Assembly: GCA_019348445.1 (NCBI GenBank)
Contig: JAHWJK010000102.1
Coordinates: 1-5,637 of the forward strand
Source: Actinomycetota bacterium
GTDB taxonomy: Bacteria > Actinomycetota > CADDZG01 > WHSQ01
Direction of reading: 5' to 3'
DNA length: 5,637 nt
The notes under the pieces: generated by a model
What the model was told of the DNA's origin: nothing
Databases searched by the model: none
What the model saw: only the letters and a program-made list of their open reading frames with translations
Shown here: positions 1 through 5,637 of the stretch, one piece after another
How positions within the stretch are numbered: position 1 is the first letter of the stretch
How the letters are laid out: every line of letters starts with the position of its first letter
Position numbers and translations under genes: made by a program

Positions 1-249
1 CCCATGGACGACGAGGTATTCGTCGAGCCCGAAGTCGTTCCGCCTACCCGTGACCAGAGACAACACCGCCCGCGGGTCGCGGCGGATGTTCTTTAGCTTC
101 CGCTGATCGGCGAGCGTCGCGATGACGACCTCGTCGCCATCGACGCCGACCCAGGCGAGTGTCACGTGCGGGGTTCCGTCTTCATCCAGAGTCGTGAAGT
201 GAGCGATCGCATCGGACTCGAGGACGGCCCTTGCACTGTCCGGGATCAT
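1..249 (-). CDS. PPOX-fold, probably F420-dependent protein, C-terminus cut by window edge
   Basis: The first 83 residues of a protein begin here and run off the window with no stop. They fit the pyridoxamine-5'-phosphate-oxidase-like split beta-barrel fold, class F420/FMN-binding. The visible pattern is AHFTTLDEDGTPHVTLAWV (16-34), then a short hairpin (GVDGDEVVIAT, 35-45), then RKLKNIRRDPRAVLSLV (50-66), where the basic K/R-x-x-N-I-R-R-D-P-R stretch is typical of cofactor-phosphate-binding members. Family members use F420 (FDOR-B type), FMN or FAD/heme; the actinobacterial context makes F420 the best guess, but the substrate is unknown. The ATG at 247-249 overlaps the ribF stop (ATGA), and a strong purine-rich site (GAGGTG, five bases upstream) supports it. 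Full family members are usually around 130-150 residues, so roughly half the gene is missing. Confidence 0.85.
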   Translation of the reverse strand, partial: MIPDSARAVLESDAIAHFTTLDEDGTPHVTLAWVGVDGDEVVIATLADQRKLKNIRRDPRAVLSLVTGRRNDFGLDEYLVVHG

Positions 250-1238
250 CCCTCCACCTCTTCGACGATGCGCCTCGTCTCTTCGACGTCTTTCTGCATC
301 TGCTGGATGAGGTCGTGTGCGCTGTCGAACTTCTTCTCGTCCCGGAGACGCGACCACAGCTCGACCCTGAGCTCCGCGCCGTAGATGTCGACGTCGAGTC
401 CGAGGAGATAGGCCTCGACCCGCGCAGGATGGACGTCCGGGTCGCCGCCGAAGGTCGGGTTCACGCCGATGTTCACCGCGGCCGGGTACCAGCCCCGGGG
501 AGCGAGATCGCCGTCCTCGGGGGGCAACATCGTGGCGTCGCCGCCGACTCGCGCCCGGCCCGCGTAGACGCCGCGTGGCGGGTGTGCGAGCCCCGGAGGC
601 AACGCAACGTTCGCGGTCGGGAAGCCGAGACTCTTGCCACGATCGTCTCCGTGCACCACGACACCATCGAGATCGAAGCGCCTTCCGAGCAATTCTGCGG
701 CTGCGTCTAGATCGCCGCTCGCTATCAGCTTTCGGATACGACTGGAGGACACCGTCTCGTCGCCGGACCGCTCTAGCGTCATCCCAACGACGTCGAATCC
801 CAGTGACGACCCCATCTCGGCCAATAGCTCGACATCGCCGGATGCTCCTTTCCCGAACCGCCAGTCCTCTCCGACCACAACCAAACGCGCGGCGAGGCCG
901 GTCACGAGTACCTCCTCGACGAAACGCCCAGCGGGCCACTGAGACAGCTCTTCATCGAACGGCAGTACGGCGAGGATGTCTTGGCCGCGCTCCGCGAGAA
1001 GCTCGATCTTGCGCTCCGGGCTACAGAGCAGCGCGGGCATCTTTTCGGGACGCAGCGTCGCGGCGGGATGTCGGTCCCACGTCACGACGGCGGATGACGC
1101 GCGGCGGGCGTCCGCCTCCGCAATGGTGCGAGATATCAATACGCGATGACCCAGATGAACGCCGTCGAAGGTACCGATCGTTATGACGCAACCATCCGGT
1201 GGAGGTTGCAGGGTCTCGATCCCATAGAACGTCTTCAT
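246..1238 (-). CDS. ribF: Bifunctional riboflavin kinase / FAD synthetase RibF
   Basis: RibF phosphorylates riboflavin to FMN and adenylylates FMN to FAD. The 330-residue protein has both modules. The N-terminal nucleotidyltransferase module shows GTFDGVHLGH (22-31, with the H28-x-G-H31 motif), TWDRHP (53-58), VGEDWRFGKGASGD (122-135) and SSSRIRKLI (164-172). The C-terminal kinase module shows GDDRGKSLGFPTANV (197-211) with T208 and N210 of the PTAN motif, NIGVNPTF (256-263), and the expected catalytic base E275 in VEAYLL. PTAN falls at the same residue numbers I recall for the Corynebacterium ammoniagenes enzyme, which fits an actinobacterial origin. About 18 residues rich in Pro, Gly and Asp (232-249) lie between the GVYAG strand and the NIG motif. 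The ATG overlaps the truB stop; its own Shine-Dalgarno is weak. The stop overlaps the next gene (ATGA). Confidence 0.97.
   Translation of the reverse strand: MKTFYGIETLQPPPDGCVITIGTFDGVHLGHRVLISRTIAEADARRASSAVVTWDRHPAATLRPEKMPALLCSPERKIELLAERGQDILAVLPFDEELSQWPAGRFVEEVLVTGLAARLVVVGEDWRFGKGASGDVELLAEMGSSLGFDVVGMTLERSGDETVSSSRIRKLIASGDLDAAAELLGRRFDLDGVVVHGDDRGKSLGFPTANVALPPGLAHPPRGVYAGRARVGGDATMLPPEDGDLAPRGWYPAAVNIGVNPTFGGDPDVHPARVEAYLLGLDVDIYGAELRVELWSRLRDEKKFDSAHDLIQQMQKDVEETRRIVEEVEG
250..263 (-). promoter_or_regulatory. Strong ribosome binding site for the PPOX-fold gene
   Basis: The transcript reads GAAGAGGTGGAGGG directly before the ATG at 247-249, inside the last codons of ribF (EEVEG). 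GAGGTG ends five bases from the start. It is much stronger than the sites before ribF, rbfA and ylxP, and it supports a real start here even though the gene is cut by the window edge. Confidence 0.7.
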
Positions 1239-2101
1239 CGCAGACCCATCACTCGATCGGGCATCAACCGCTCACCCTTGAGCGTGTAAACGCCGAGGAG
1301 CGTTTGGTCGTTGGTAACGGCGACATGATCGCCCTCGTCGACGCCCGGGAGGCGCGCGCCAAAAAGGTTGAGCGGCCGGCCGTTCCTGACGAGTTTGGCC
1401 GCGTCGGGATCGACTTCGAACGCGTAGAGACCTTTCACAGTGTCGATCAGCGGGCGCACGTGCTCCCGAGCAACGTCGTCTAACGCGATCGCCTCCTCGA
1501 GCGTGAAACCTCCGGCTTCGGTGCGCACGAGCGACTTCATGTGAGCTCCCGATCCCAACACTTCACCGATGTCGTTTATGAGCGTTCGCACGTAAGTGCC
1601 GGCGGAGCATCGCACGTCGAGGGTCGCGGTCGCGCCATCGAACTCGACGACGCGCAGTTCGTAGATCGTCTGCGGCCGCGGCTTCCGCTCCACCTCTTTG
1701 CCCATCCGCGCCATCTTGTGAAGTCGTTGGCCCGCGACCCGGACTGCGGAGACCATCGGCGGGACCTGTTCGATATCACCTTCGAAATCCGCCACCGCTC
1801 GTTCGAGCTCCCTTCGACCGAACGTGATCGGCCGCTCTTCGATGACATCGCCCGACGCATCCTGTGTAGTGGTCGTCGCACCGAACGCGGCTACCGCTCG
1901 ATACCGCTTCGGAGCGGCTTGCGCGTAGGAGAGGAACCTGGTGGCGCGGCCGATGCCGATCAACAGGACACCGGTCGCGTCGGGATCGAGGGTCCCTGCG
2001 TGGCCGACCTTCGTCGTGTCGAATAGCGACCGCACCCGATCGACGACGTCATGAGACGTCATCCCCGGCGGCTTGTCGATGACCAAGAGACCTTCCGTCA
2101 C
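1235..2101 (-). CDS. truB: tRNA pseudouridine(55) synthase TruB
   Basis: TruB isomerises U55 to pseudouridine in the T-loop of tRNAs and acts as a tRNA-folding helper. The 288-residue protein carries the full catalytic core: DKPPGMTSHDVV near the N-terminus (9-20), GHAGTLDPDATGVL (33-46) with the catalytic aspartate D39, KRY (65-67) with the active-site tyrosine Y67, QVPPMVSAV (112-120), and AGTYVRTLINDIG (167-179) with Y170 and R172. The region after about residue 215 is the C-terminal RNA-binding part. The start is GTG (2099-2101) and overlaps the nrnA stop as GTGA. The nearest GGAGG lies about 13 nt upstream, rather far, so coupling to nrnA translation is likely. The stop overlaps the ribF ATG. 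Confidence 0.97.
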   Translation of the reverse strand: MTEGLLVIDKPPGMTSHDVVDRVRSLFDTTKVGHAGTLDPDATGVLLIGIGRATRFLSYAQAAPKRYRAVAAFGATTTTQDASGDVIEERPITFGRRELERAVADFEGDIEQVPPMVSAVRVAGQRLHKMARMGKEVERKPRPQTIYELRVVEFDGATATLDVRCSAGTYVRTLINDIGEVLGSGAHMKSLVRTEAGGFTLEEAIALDDVAREHVRPLIDTVKGLYAFEVDPDAAKLVRNGRPLNLFGARLPGVDEGDHVAVTNDQTLLGVYTLKGERLMPDRVMGLR

Positions 2102-3066
2102 CGGTTCCGCAGGTCCTCCGCAAGAGCCTCGATCACTTCGTCGCGATCGTCCGTGGTGAAACCGGCAGCCAATTCATGCCCGCCGCCGCCGCGAGCGCGA
2201 GCGAATTCGGCGATGCCCGGACCTTTCGAGCGCAAACTGACCCTCCACCTGCCGTCCGGTTGCTCTTTGAAGAGGGCCGCGACGTCCACCGCTCGCGTCG
2301 CGCGGATGGTCTCGACCAGACGATCGGTTTCTTCGATCGAGACGCCGGTCTCGTCAAGGTCGGCCCGGGTGAGCCAGGAATAGACGAATCGCGCGTCTTC
2401 GACCAACTCCGCGCGTTCGAGGATGTGCCCGACGAGCTTCAGATATCCGAACGGCGCGGACTCGAACACATCGCGCGCGATGTCCGGAGCCGACACGTCG
2501 TATTCGAGCAGGTTCGCCGCGAGGCGAAGAGTCTGTGGGCGCGTGTTCGCGTAGGAGAACCGGCCGGTGTCGGTCACGATCCCCGTGTAGAGGCAGCTCG
2601 CGATATCGCGATCGAACTCGACGCCTGCGTCTCGCAGGAGGTCCGCGACCAACTCTGCAGTCGATGATGCGTTTGGTATCACGACATTGATCGTCCCGAA
2701 ATCGTCGTTGCCGGGATGGTGGTCGACGTTGATGAGCGTCTGCGCCTTCCGCGCCAGTGGCTCGAGATCGCCGAGGCGATCGGCGGCACCGCAGTCGAGA
2801 GCGAGGAAGGTTTCCGTCTCGGGTAGGTCGTCGGGAAGCAGCAGGTTATCGACGCCCGAAAGAAACCCGAACGTGGCCAACGGTTCGGCTGATCTCCCGC
2901 TCCAACTCGCGTAGGTCTTCTTGCCCAGCTTCTGCAGGCCGAGTGCTGCCGCCAACAACGAGCCGAGGGCATCCCCGTCGGGATTGACGTGACATGCGAT
3001 CGCGACCTCTGGCGCGGCGCGCAACGCTTCAACCGCTTCGTCCCATTGCGCGGCGTCGTGTCTCAC
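2098..3066 (-). CDS. nrnA: DHH/DHHA1 phosphoesterase, NrnA-like (nanoRNase / pAp phosphatase)
   Basis: This 322-residue cytoplasmic DHH-superfamily phosphoesterase is of the type found between rbfA and truB. NrnA relatives degrade 2-5 nt RNAs and dephosphorylate pAp to AMP using Mn2+. The metal-binding motifs are intact: H26-x3-D30-x-D32 in HVNPDGDALGS, D91 in LALDCG, the signature D115-H116-H117 with PGNDDFG after it, and D166 in TDTGRF. The C-terminal DHHA1 substrate-binding domain carries the glycine-rich GGGGHELAAGF (293-303). The start is GTG (3064-3066), preceded by a good GGAGG four bases upstream, and it overlaps the rbfA stop (GTGA). Its relative preference for nanoRNA, pAp or cyclic dinucleotide products such as pApA cannot be read from the sequence. 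Confidence 0.93.
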   Translation of the reverse strand: MRHDAAQWDEAVEALRAAPEVAIACHVNPDGDALGSLLAAALGLQKLGKKTYASWSGRSAEPLATFGFLSGVDNLLLPDDLPETETFLALDCGAADRLGDLEPLARKAQTLINVDHHPGNDDFGTINVVIPNASSTAELVADLLRDAGVEFDRDIASCLYTGIVTDTGRFSYANTRPQTLRLAANLLEYDVSAPDIARDVFESAPFGYLKLVGHILERAELVEDARFVYSWLTRADLDETGVSIEETDRLVETIRATRAVDVAALFKEQPDGRWRVSLRSKGPGIAEFARARGGGGHELAAGFTTDDRDEVIEALAEDLRNR

Positions 3067-3407
3067 TCTTCCTCCGTATGGATCTTCCGTAGCAGCTCTT
3101 CCAGGTGCTGTGCATCTTCGCTGCGGTGATCGAGCTCGAAAGCCAACTCCGGCAGATACTTCATCCTCACCTGTCTGCCGAGTTCGCCACGGAGGTAGGC
3201 CTTCGCACTGGCGAGGCCCTTCATCGTCTCCGTCTGTTCCTCGTCGGTGCCCAACACACTGACTAGGACGCGGGCATGACGAAGGTCCGGACTGATGCGA
3301 ACGCGGGTGACCGTCGCGAAACCGACGCGCGGATCCTTCAGATCTTGGATGGCCTCGCCGAGCACTTGACGCGCCAACTTCTCCAAGCGTTCCATGCGTT
3401 GCGTCAT
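3063..3407 (-). CDS. rbfA: 30S ribosome-binding factor RbfA
   Basis: RbfA is a small KH-fold protein that binds the immature 30S subunit and helps mature the 5' region of 16S rRNA. This copy has 114 residues, normal for the family. Visible hallmarks are the N-terminal MTQRMERL helix region, KDPRVGFATVTRVRISPDL (24-42), the LVSVLG strand (48-53), and the YLRGELGR...KYLPELAFELD segment (71-93). The open frame extends upstream to 3566, but that part is the shifted-frame shadow of ylxP. The ATG at 3405-3407 gives the correct family N-terminus and overlaps the ylxP stop by 4 nt. The helix-kink motif usually written AxG reads A68-K69-A70 here, with alanine in place of glycine. The upstream Shine-Dalgarno is weak, so reinitiation after ylxP is likely. 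Confidence 0.96.
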   Translation of the reverse strand: MTQRMERLEKLARQVLGEAIQDLKDPRVGFATVTRVRISPDLRHARVLVSVLGTDEEQTETMKGLASAKAYLRGELGRQVRMKYLPELAFELDHRSEDAQHLEELLRKIHTEEE

Positions 3408-3709
3408 AGCAAGTCGTCCATCGCGATCACCTCTACCGAGCGGTCGACGAGCTCGCCGCCGTCGATCGCCGCTCGGCCTATCTGCTTCTCGACCTCCTGA
3501 AGGACCTTCCTGCAGTGAGACGGCGACTCCGCAACGCAGCTGACGCCGAGCGCGGCTCGCTGCCACTTGTCCTGGAAGTCGACCTCCGCAATCGCGACGT
3601 TGAACTTCTTCTGAACGCTCATCGTCACCGCGCGCACGACCTGGCGCTTGTCTTTGAGCGATCCGCTATGTGCGATGAACAGGTCGTACCGTCCGATCCC
3701 TATAAACAT
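3404..3709 (-). CDS. ylxP: YlxP-like DUF503 family protein
   Basis: This is a 101-residue protein of the DUF503 family, the small conserved protein often encoded between infB and rbfA. Family hallmarks are SLKDKR (residues 17-22), FNVAIAEV (36-43) and the following DKWQRAALGV (47-56). The length is normal for the family, and no signal peptide or membrane segment is seen. The molecular role is not settled to my knowledge; the neighbours suggest a link to ribosome assembly or translation, which is inference. The ATG at 3707-3709 fits the usual N-terminus of the family, but there is no recognisable Shine-Dalgarno sequence upstream (the transcript reads CACAAAACAGCG before ATG). The stop overlaps the rbfA start (ATGA, 3404-3407). 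Confidence 0.93.
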   Translation of the reverse strand: MFIGIGRYDLFIAHSGSLKDKRQVVRAVTMSVQKKFNVAIAEVDFQDKWQRAALGVSCVAESPSHCRKVLQEVEKQIGRAAIDGGELVDRSVEVIAMDDLL

Positions 3710-3766
3710 CGCTGTTTTGTGCTAACAACCTGTACCGGTAGGGGGCCGTTTGTTAGCAGAGAACGG
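3710..3766 (-). promoter_or_regulatory. infB-ylxP intergenic hairpin region
   Basis: This is the only gap between genes in the window. On the plus strand TGCTAACAA (3720-3728) and TTGTTAGCA (3750-3758) are a perfect 9-bp inverted repeat around a 21-nt loop that contains the palindrome TACCGGTA (3733-3740). In the minus-strand transcript the stem ends 10 nt before the ylxP ATG, about where a Shine-Dalgarno sequence would lie, and none is visible. No U-run follows the stem, so it is not a canonical Rho-independent terminator. It could be an RNA processing or stability element, a weak attenuator, a control on ylxP translation, or a protein-binding site in DNA. The repeat is seen directly; any function is inferred. 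Confidence 0.5.
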
Positions 3767-5637
3767 TTAGCGGGCTACTTCTTGTTCTTCGAACGCTTGG
3801 ATCAGGTCGCCTTCCTTGATGTCCTGGAAGCCGGCGAGGCCGATACCGCACTCGAACCCGGCAGCGACCTCCCTCGCGTCGTCCTTGAACCGGCGCAGGG
3901 ATTCGACCGTGGTTTCGTAGATGACGGTGCCATCACGCACGAGCCTCGCCTTCGCGTTCCTTCGGATGACGCCGTCCGTGACCATGCAACCGGCCACGAC
4001 GCCGAGCCGGGGAACCCTGAACGTGGCGCGGACCTCCGCCTGTCCGAGCGACACCTCACGGATCTCGGGGCCGAGCAGACCCTTCGCGGCGTTCTCGATG
4101 TCCTGGACCGCTTGGTAGATGACGCGATAGGTGCGGATGTCGACGCCGGCTTCCTCCGCCATCGTCCTCGCCTGCGCGTTCGGCACGACGTTGAAGCCGA
4201 TGATGATCGCGTTCGACGCTTGCGCGAGCGTCACGTCGTTCTCGGTGATCCCCCCGACGCCCGACCTCAGGATGTTGAGCTTCACGAGCGACTGATCCAG
4301 TTGGTTGAACTGATCCGCGAGCGCCTCGACGGAGCCCTGCACGTCGGCCTTCAGCAAGAGGTTGAGCTCGGGGATCTCGCCTTCGCGCGTCTGCGCCAGC
4401 AGCGCGACGAGCGACGTCCCGCGGGACGACACAAGCTCGGCGGTACGCCGGTGCTGTTCACGCTCGCTTGCTAGAGCCTTCGCTTCCTTCTCGTCTTCCA
4501 ACGCCCGGAAGTCATCGCCGGCTTCCGGTACGGATTGCCATCCGAGGACCTGAACCGGCTGCCCCGGCAGAGCGCGCTCCACCTGTTCGCCTTTGTCGTC
4601 GATCATCGCCCGGACCCGGCCCCACGCGGCGCCCGACACGATCGCGTCGCCCTGGTACAGCGAACCTTTCTTCACGAGGACAGTGGCGACCGGACCGCGG
4701 CCCTTGTCGAGATGCGCCTCGATCACGACGCCGCGTCCCATCGCTTCCGGATTCGCCTTTAGATCCAACTCCACGTCGGTCGTCAGAACGATCGTCTCGA
4801 GCAAGGCGTCGAGGTTCGTCCGCTGTTTCGCCGACACGTCGACGAAGATCGTCTCGCCGCCCCACTCTTCCGGCATCAGGCCGCGGTCGGACAGCTGCTG
4901 ACGAACCCGCGTCGGGTCGGCTTCAGGCTTGTCGACCTTGTTGACGGCGACGATGACCGGCACGCCGGCCGCTCGGGCGTGGTCGAGCGCTTCGACGGTC
5001 TGAGGCATCACCCCGTCGTCCGCTGCCACCACGAGGATCGCGATATCCGTGACCTGTGCGCCTCGCGCGCGCATCGCGGTGAACGCGGCGTGGCCGGGCG
5101 TGTCGATGAACGTGATGTCGCGTCCGTCCACATGGACCTGATAGGCGCCGATGTGCTGCGTGATGCCGCCTGCTTCTCCCCCGGCGACGTCGGCTTTGCG
5201 TATCGCGTCGAGGATCGCGGTCTTTCCGTGGTCGACGTGGCCCATGACCGTCACGACCGGAGGACGCGGAACGAGTTCGCCCTCTTCTTCATCGTCGTCG
5301 CCGAAGTCTTCTTCGACTTCTTCTTCCGCAGGATCGACGACCTGTACGGCGATACCGAGCTCGTCGGCTACGAGGACAACGGCCTCATCGCTCATCGACT
5401 GAGTGACGGACACCATCTCTCCGAGGCCCAGAAGGATCTTCACGATCTCTGCCGGCGCGCGATCGATCTTCTCCGCGAACTCTTTGACGGTGATGCCGCG
5501 GTGCACCTTGAGGAGGGTTGCCGCATCCTCCGCGGCGGCCTCGTCGGCCGCGACCGGAGCCGCGACCGGCTCGGGCGGAGACACCGTCTCGGGGCCGGGT
5601 GCGGGCGCCGGTGGTTCCGGTGCGGCAGCCGGTTTCG
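3767..5637 (-). CDS. infB: Translation initiation factor IF-2, N-terminus cut by window edge
   Basis: IF-2 is the cytoplasmic GTPase that brings fMet-tRNA to the 30S subunit and promotes 50S joining. The frame is open to the window edge, so the gene starts outside. The first visible 35 or so residues are a Pro/Ala/Glu-rich linker. An IF2_N domain follows (HRGITVKEFAEKI, about 5504-5466), then a very acidic linker (about 5335-5275). The G domain has G1 GHVDHGKT (5219-5242), G2 GGITQHIGAY, G3 DTPGH, G4 NKVDK and G5 SAK, all intact. The rest matches domains II, III and the fMet-tRNA-binding domain IV, ending with the conserved GFECGI and DIKEGDLI stretch (about 3859-3800). The stop is TAA. The GTG at 5582-5584 is not taken as the start, because coding sequence of IF-2 linker type continues upstream of it. 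At least 622 residues are visible. It heads the visible part of the operon and is separated from ylxP by 57 nt. Confidence 0.98.
   Translation of the reverse strand, partial: KPAAAPEPPAPAPGPETVSPPEPVAAPVAADEAAAEDAATLLKVHRGITVKEFAEKIDRAPAEIVKILLGLGEMVSVTQSMSDEAVVLVADELGIAVQVVDPAEEEVEEDFGDDDEEEGELVPRPPVVTVMGHVDHGKTAILDAIRKADVAGGEAGGITQHIGAYQVHVDGRDITFIDTPGHAAFTAMRARGAQVTDIAILVVAADDGVMPQTVEALDHARAAGVPVIVAVNKVDKPEADPTRVRQQLSDRGLMPEEWGGETIFVDVSAKQRTNLDALLETIVLTTDVELDLKANPEAMGRGVVIEAHLDKGRGPVATVLVKKGSLYQGDAIVSGAAWGRVRAMIDDKGEQVERALPGQPVQVLGWQSVPEAGDDFRALEDEKEAKALASEREQHRRTAELVSSRGTSLVALLAQTREGEIPELNLLLKADVQGSVEALADQFNQLDQSLVKLNILRSGVGGITENDVTLAQASNAIIIGFNVVPNAQARTMAEEAGVDIRTYRVIYQAVQDIENAAKGLLGPEIREVSLGQAEVRATFRVPRLGVVAGCMVTDGVIRRNAKARLVRDGTVIYETTVESLRRFKDDAREVAAGFECGIGLAGFQDIKEGDLIQAFEEQEVAR

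Noticed and set aside
575..1186. 203-codon plus-strand frame opposite ribF
   Set aside because: Arginine- and serine-rich, with no domain motif, and fully covered by ribF; a shadow frame.
3408..3566. Upstream extension of the rbfA frame (53 extra residues)
   Set aside because: The extension is arginine-rich shifted-frame reading of ylxP. The RbfA family N-terminus begins at the ATG at 3405-3407, which also gives the operon's usual 4-nt overlap.
3720..3758. Rho-independent terminator after infB
   Set aside because: The stem is AT-containing with a large loop and no U-run follows it in the transcript; downstream genes are tightly linked to infB in many bacteria.
3710..3758. CIRCE/HrcA operator, suggested by TTAGCAC next to the ylxP start
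   Set aside because: The matching GAGTGCTAA half-site at 9-nt spacing is absent; only part of one half-site matches.
3710..3766. Promoter for ylxP in the gap
   Set aside because: No convincing -35/-10 pair at proper spacing can be seen in the 57 nt or the adjacent end of infB.
3515..4474. 319-codon open frame on the plus strand opposite infB and ylxP
   Set aside because: It lies antisense to well-supported IF-2 coding sequence, has no recognisable family motif, and is explained by the GC-rich codon pattern of the opposite strand.
5582..5584. GTG as the start of infB
   Set aside because: The frame stays open to the window edge with a Pro/Ala/Glu-rich linker typical of IF-2 upstream of its conserved domains, so the true start is outside.
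1..5637. New defence system, mobile element, CRISPR array or RNA gene
   Set aside because: Every long frame with family motifs is a housekeeping gene in conserved order, and no tandem repeats, transposase motifs or tRNA-like sequences were seen.

Overview
The window is a conserved bacterial housekeeping operon, with every supported gene on the minus strand. In transcription order, from high to low coordinates, it reads infB (3' part), ylxP/DUF503, rbfA, nrnA-type DHH phosphoesterase, truB, ribF, and the start of a PPOX-fold (pyridoxamine-phosphate-oxidase-like), probably F420-dependent, protein. This is the downstream half of the classical nusA-infB cluster. The DNA is GC-rich. The order ylxP-rbfA-nrnA-truB-ribF, the actinobacterial look of RibF, and a PPOX/F420 family protein together suggest an Actinomycetota member, perhaps an uncultured lineage. 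The phylum is an inference from gene content; nothing finer can be read by eye.

Layout: 3767-5637 is infB, cut by the window edge so that the N-terminal extension is missing. 3710-3766 is the only intergenic gap. It holds a 9-bp inverted repeat that forms a hairpin just ahead of ylxP, and no Shine-Dalgarno sequence is visible there. From ylxP onward, five successive genes each start inside the stop codon of the one before (ATGA or GTGA, 4-nt overlaps at 3404-3407, 3063-3066, 2098-2101, 1235-1238 and 246-249), so translation is probably coupled along the whole run. No stretch longer than 57 bases lacks a gene. I see no tRNA, rRNA, mobile element or CRISPR array.

The genes share a theme. IF2 delivers initiator tRNA to the 30S subunit and RbfA matures that subunit. 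TruB makes pseudouridine 55 in tRNA. The DHH protein is expected to clear very short RNAs and/or pAp. RibF makes FMN and FAD. YlxP (DUF503) is a conserved companion of this cluster without a settled role that I can name. The last gene is a flavin- or deazaflavin-binding-fold protein joined to ribF by a 4-nt overlap; in many bacteria rpsO and pnp lie near this position instead.

I found no convincing new system. The points most worth a second look are the hairpin and its alternative pairings between infB and ylxP, and the coupling of the PPOX/F420-type gene to ribF.
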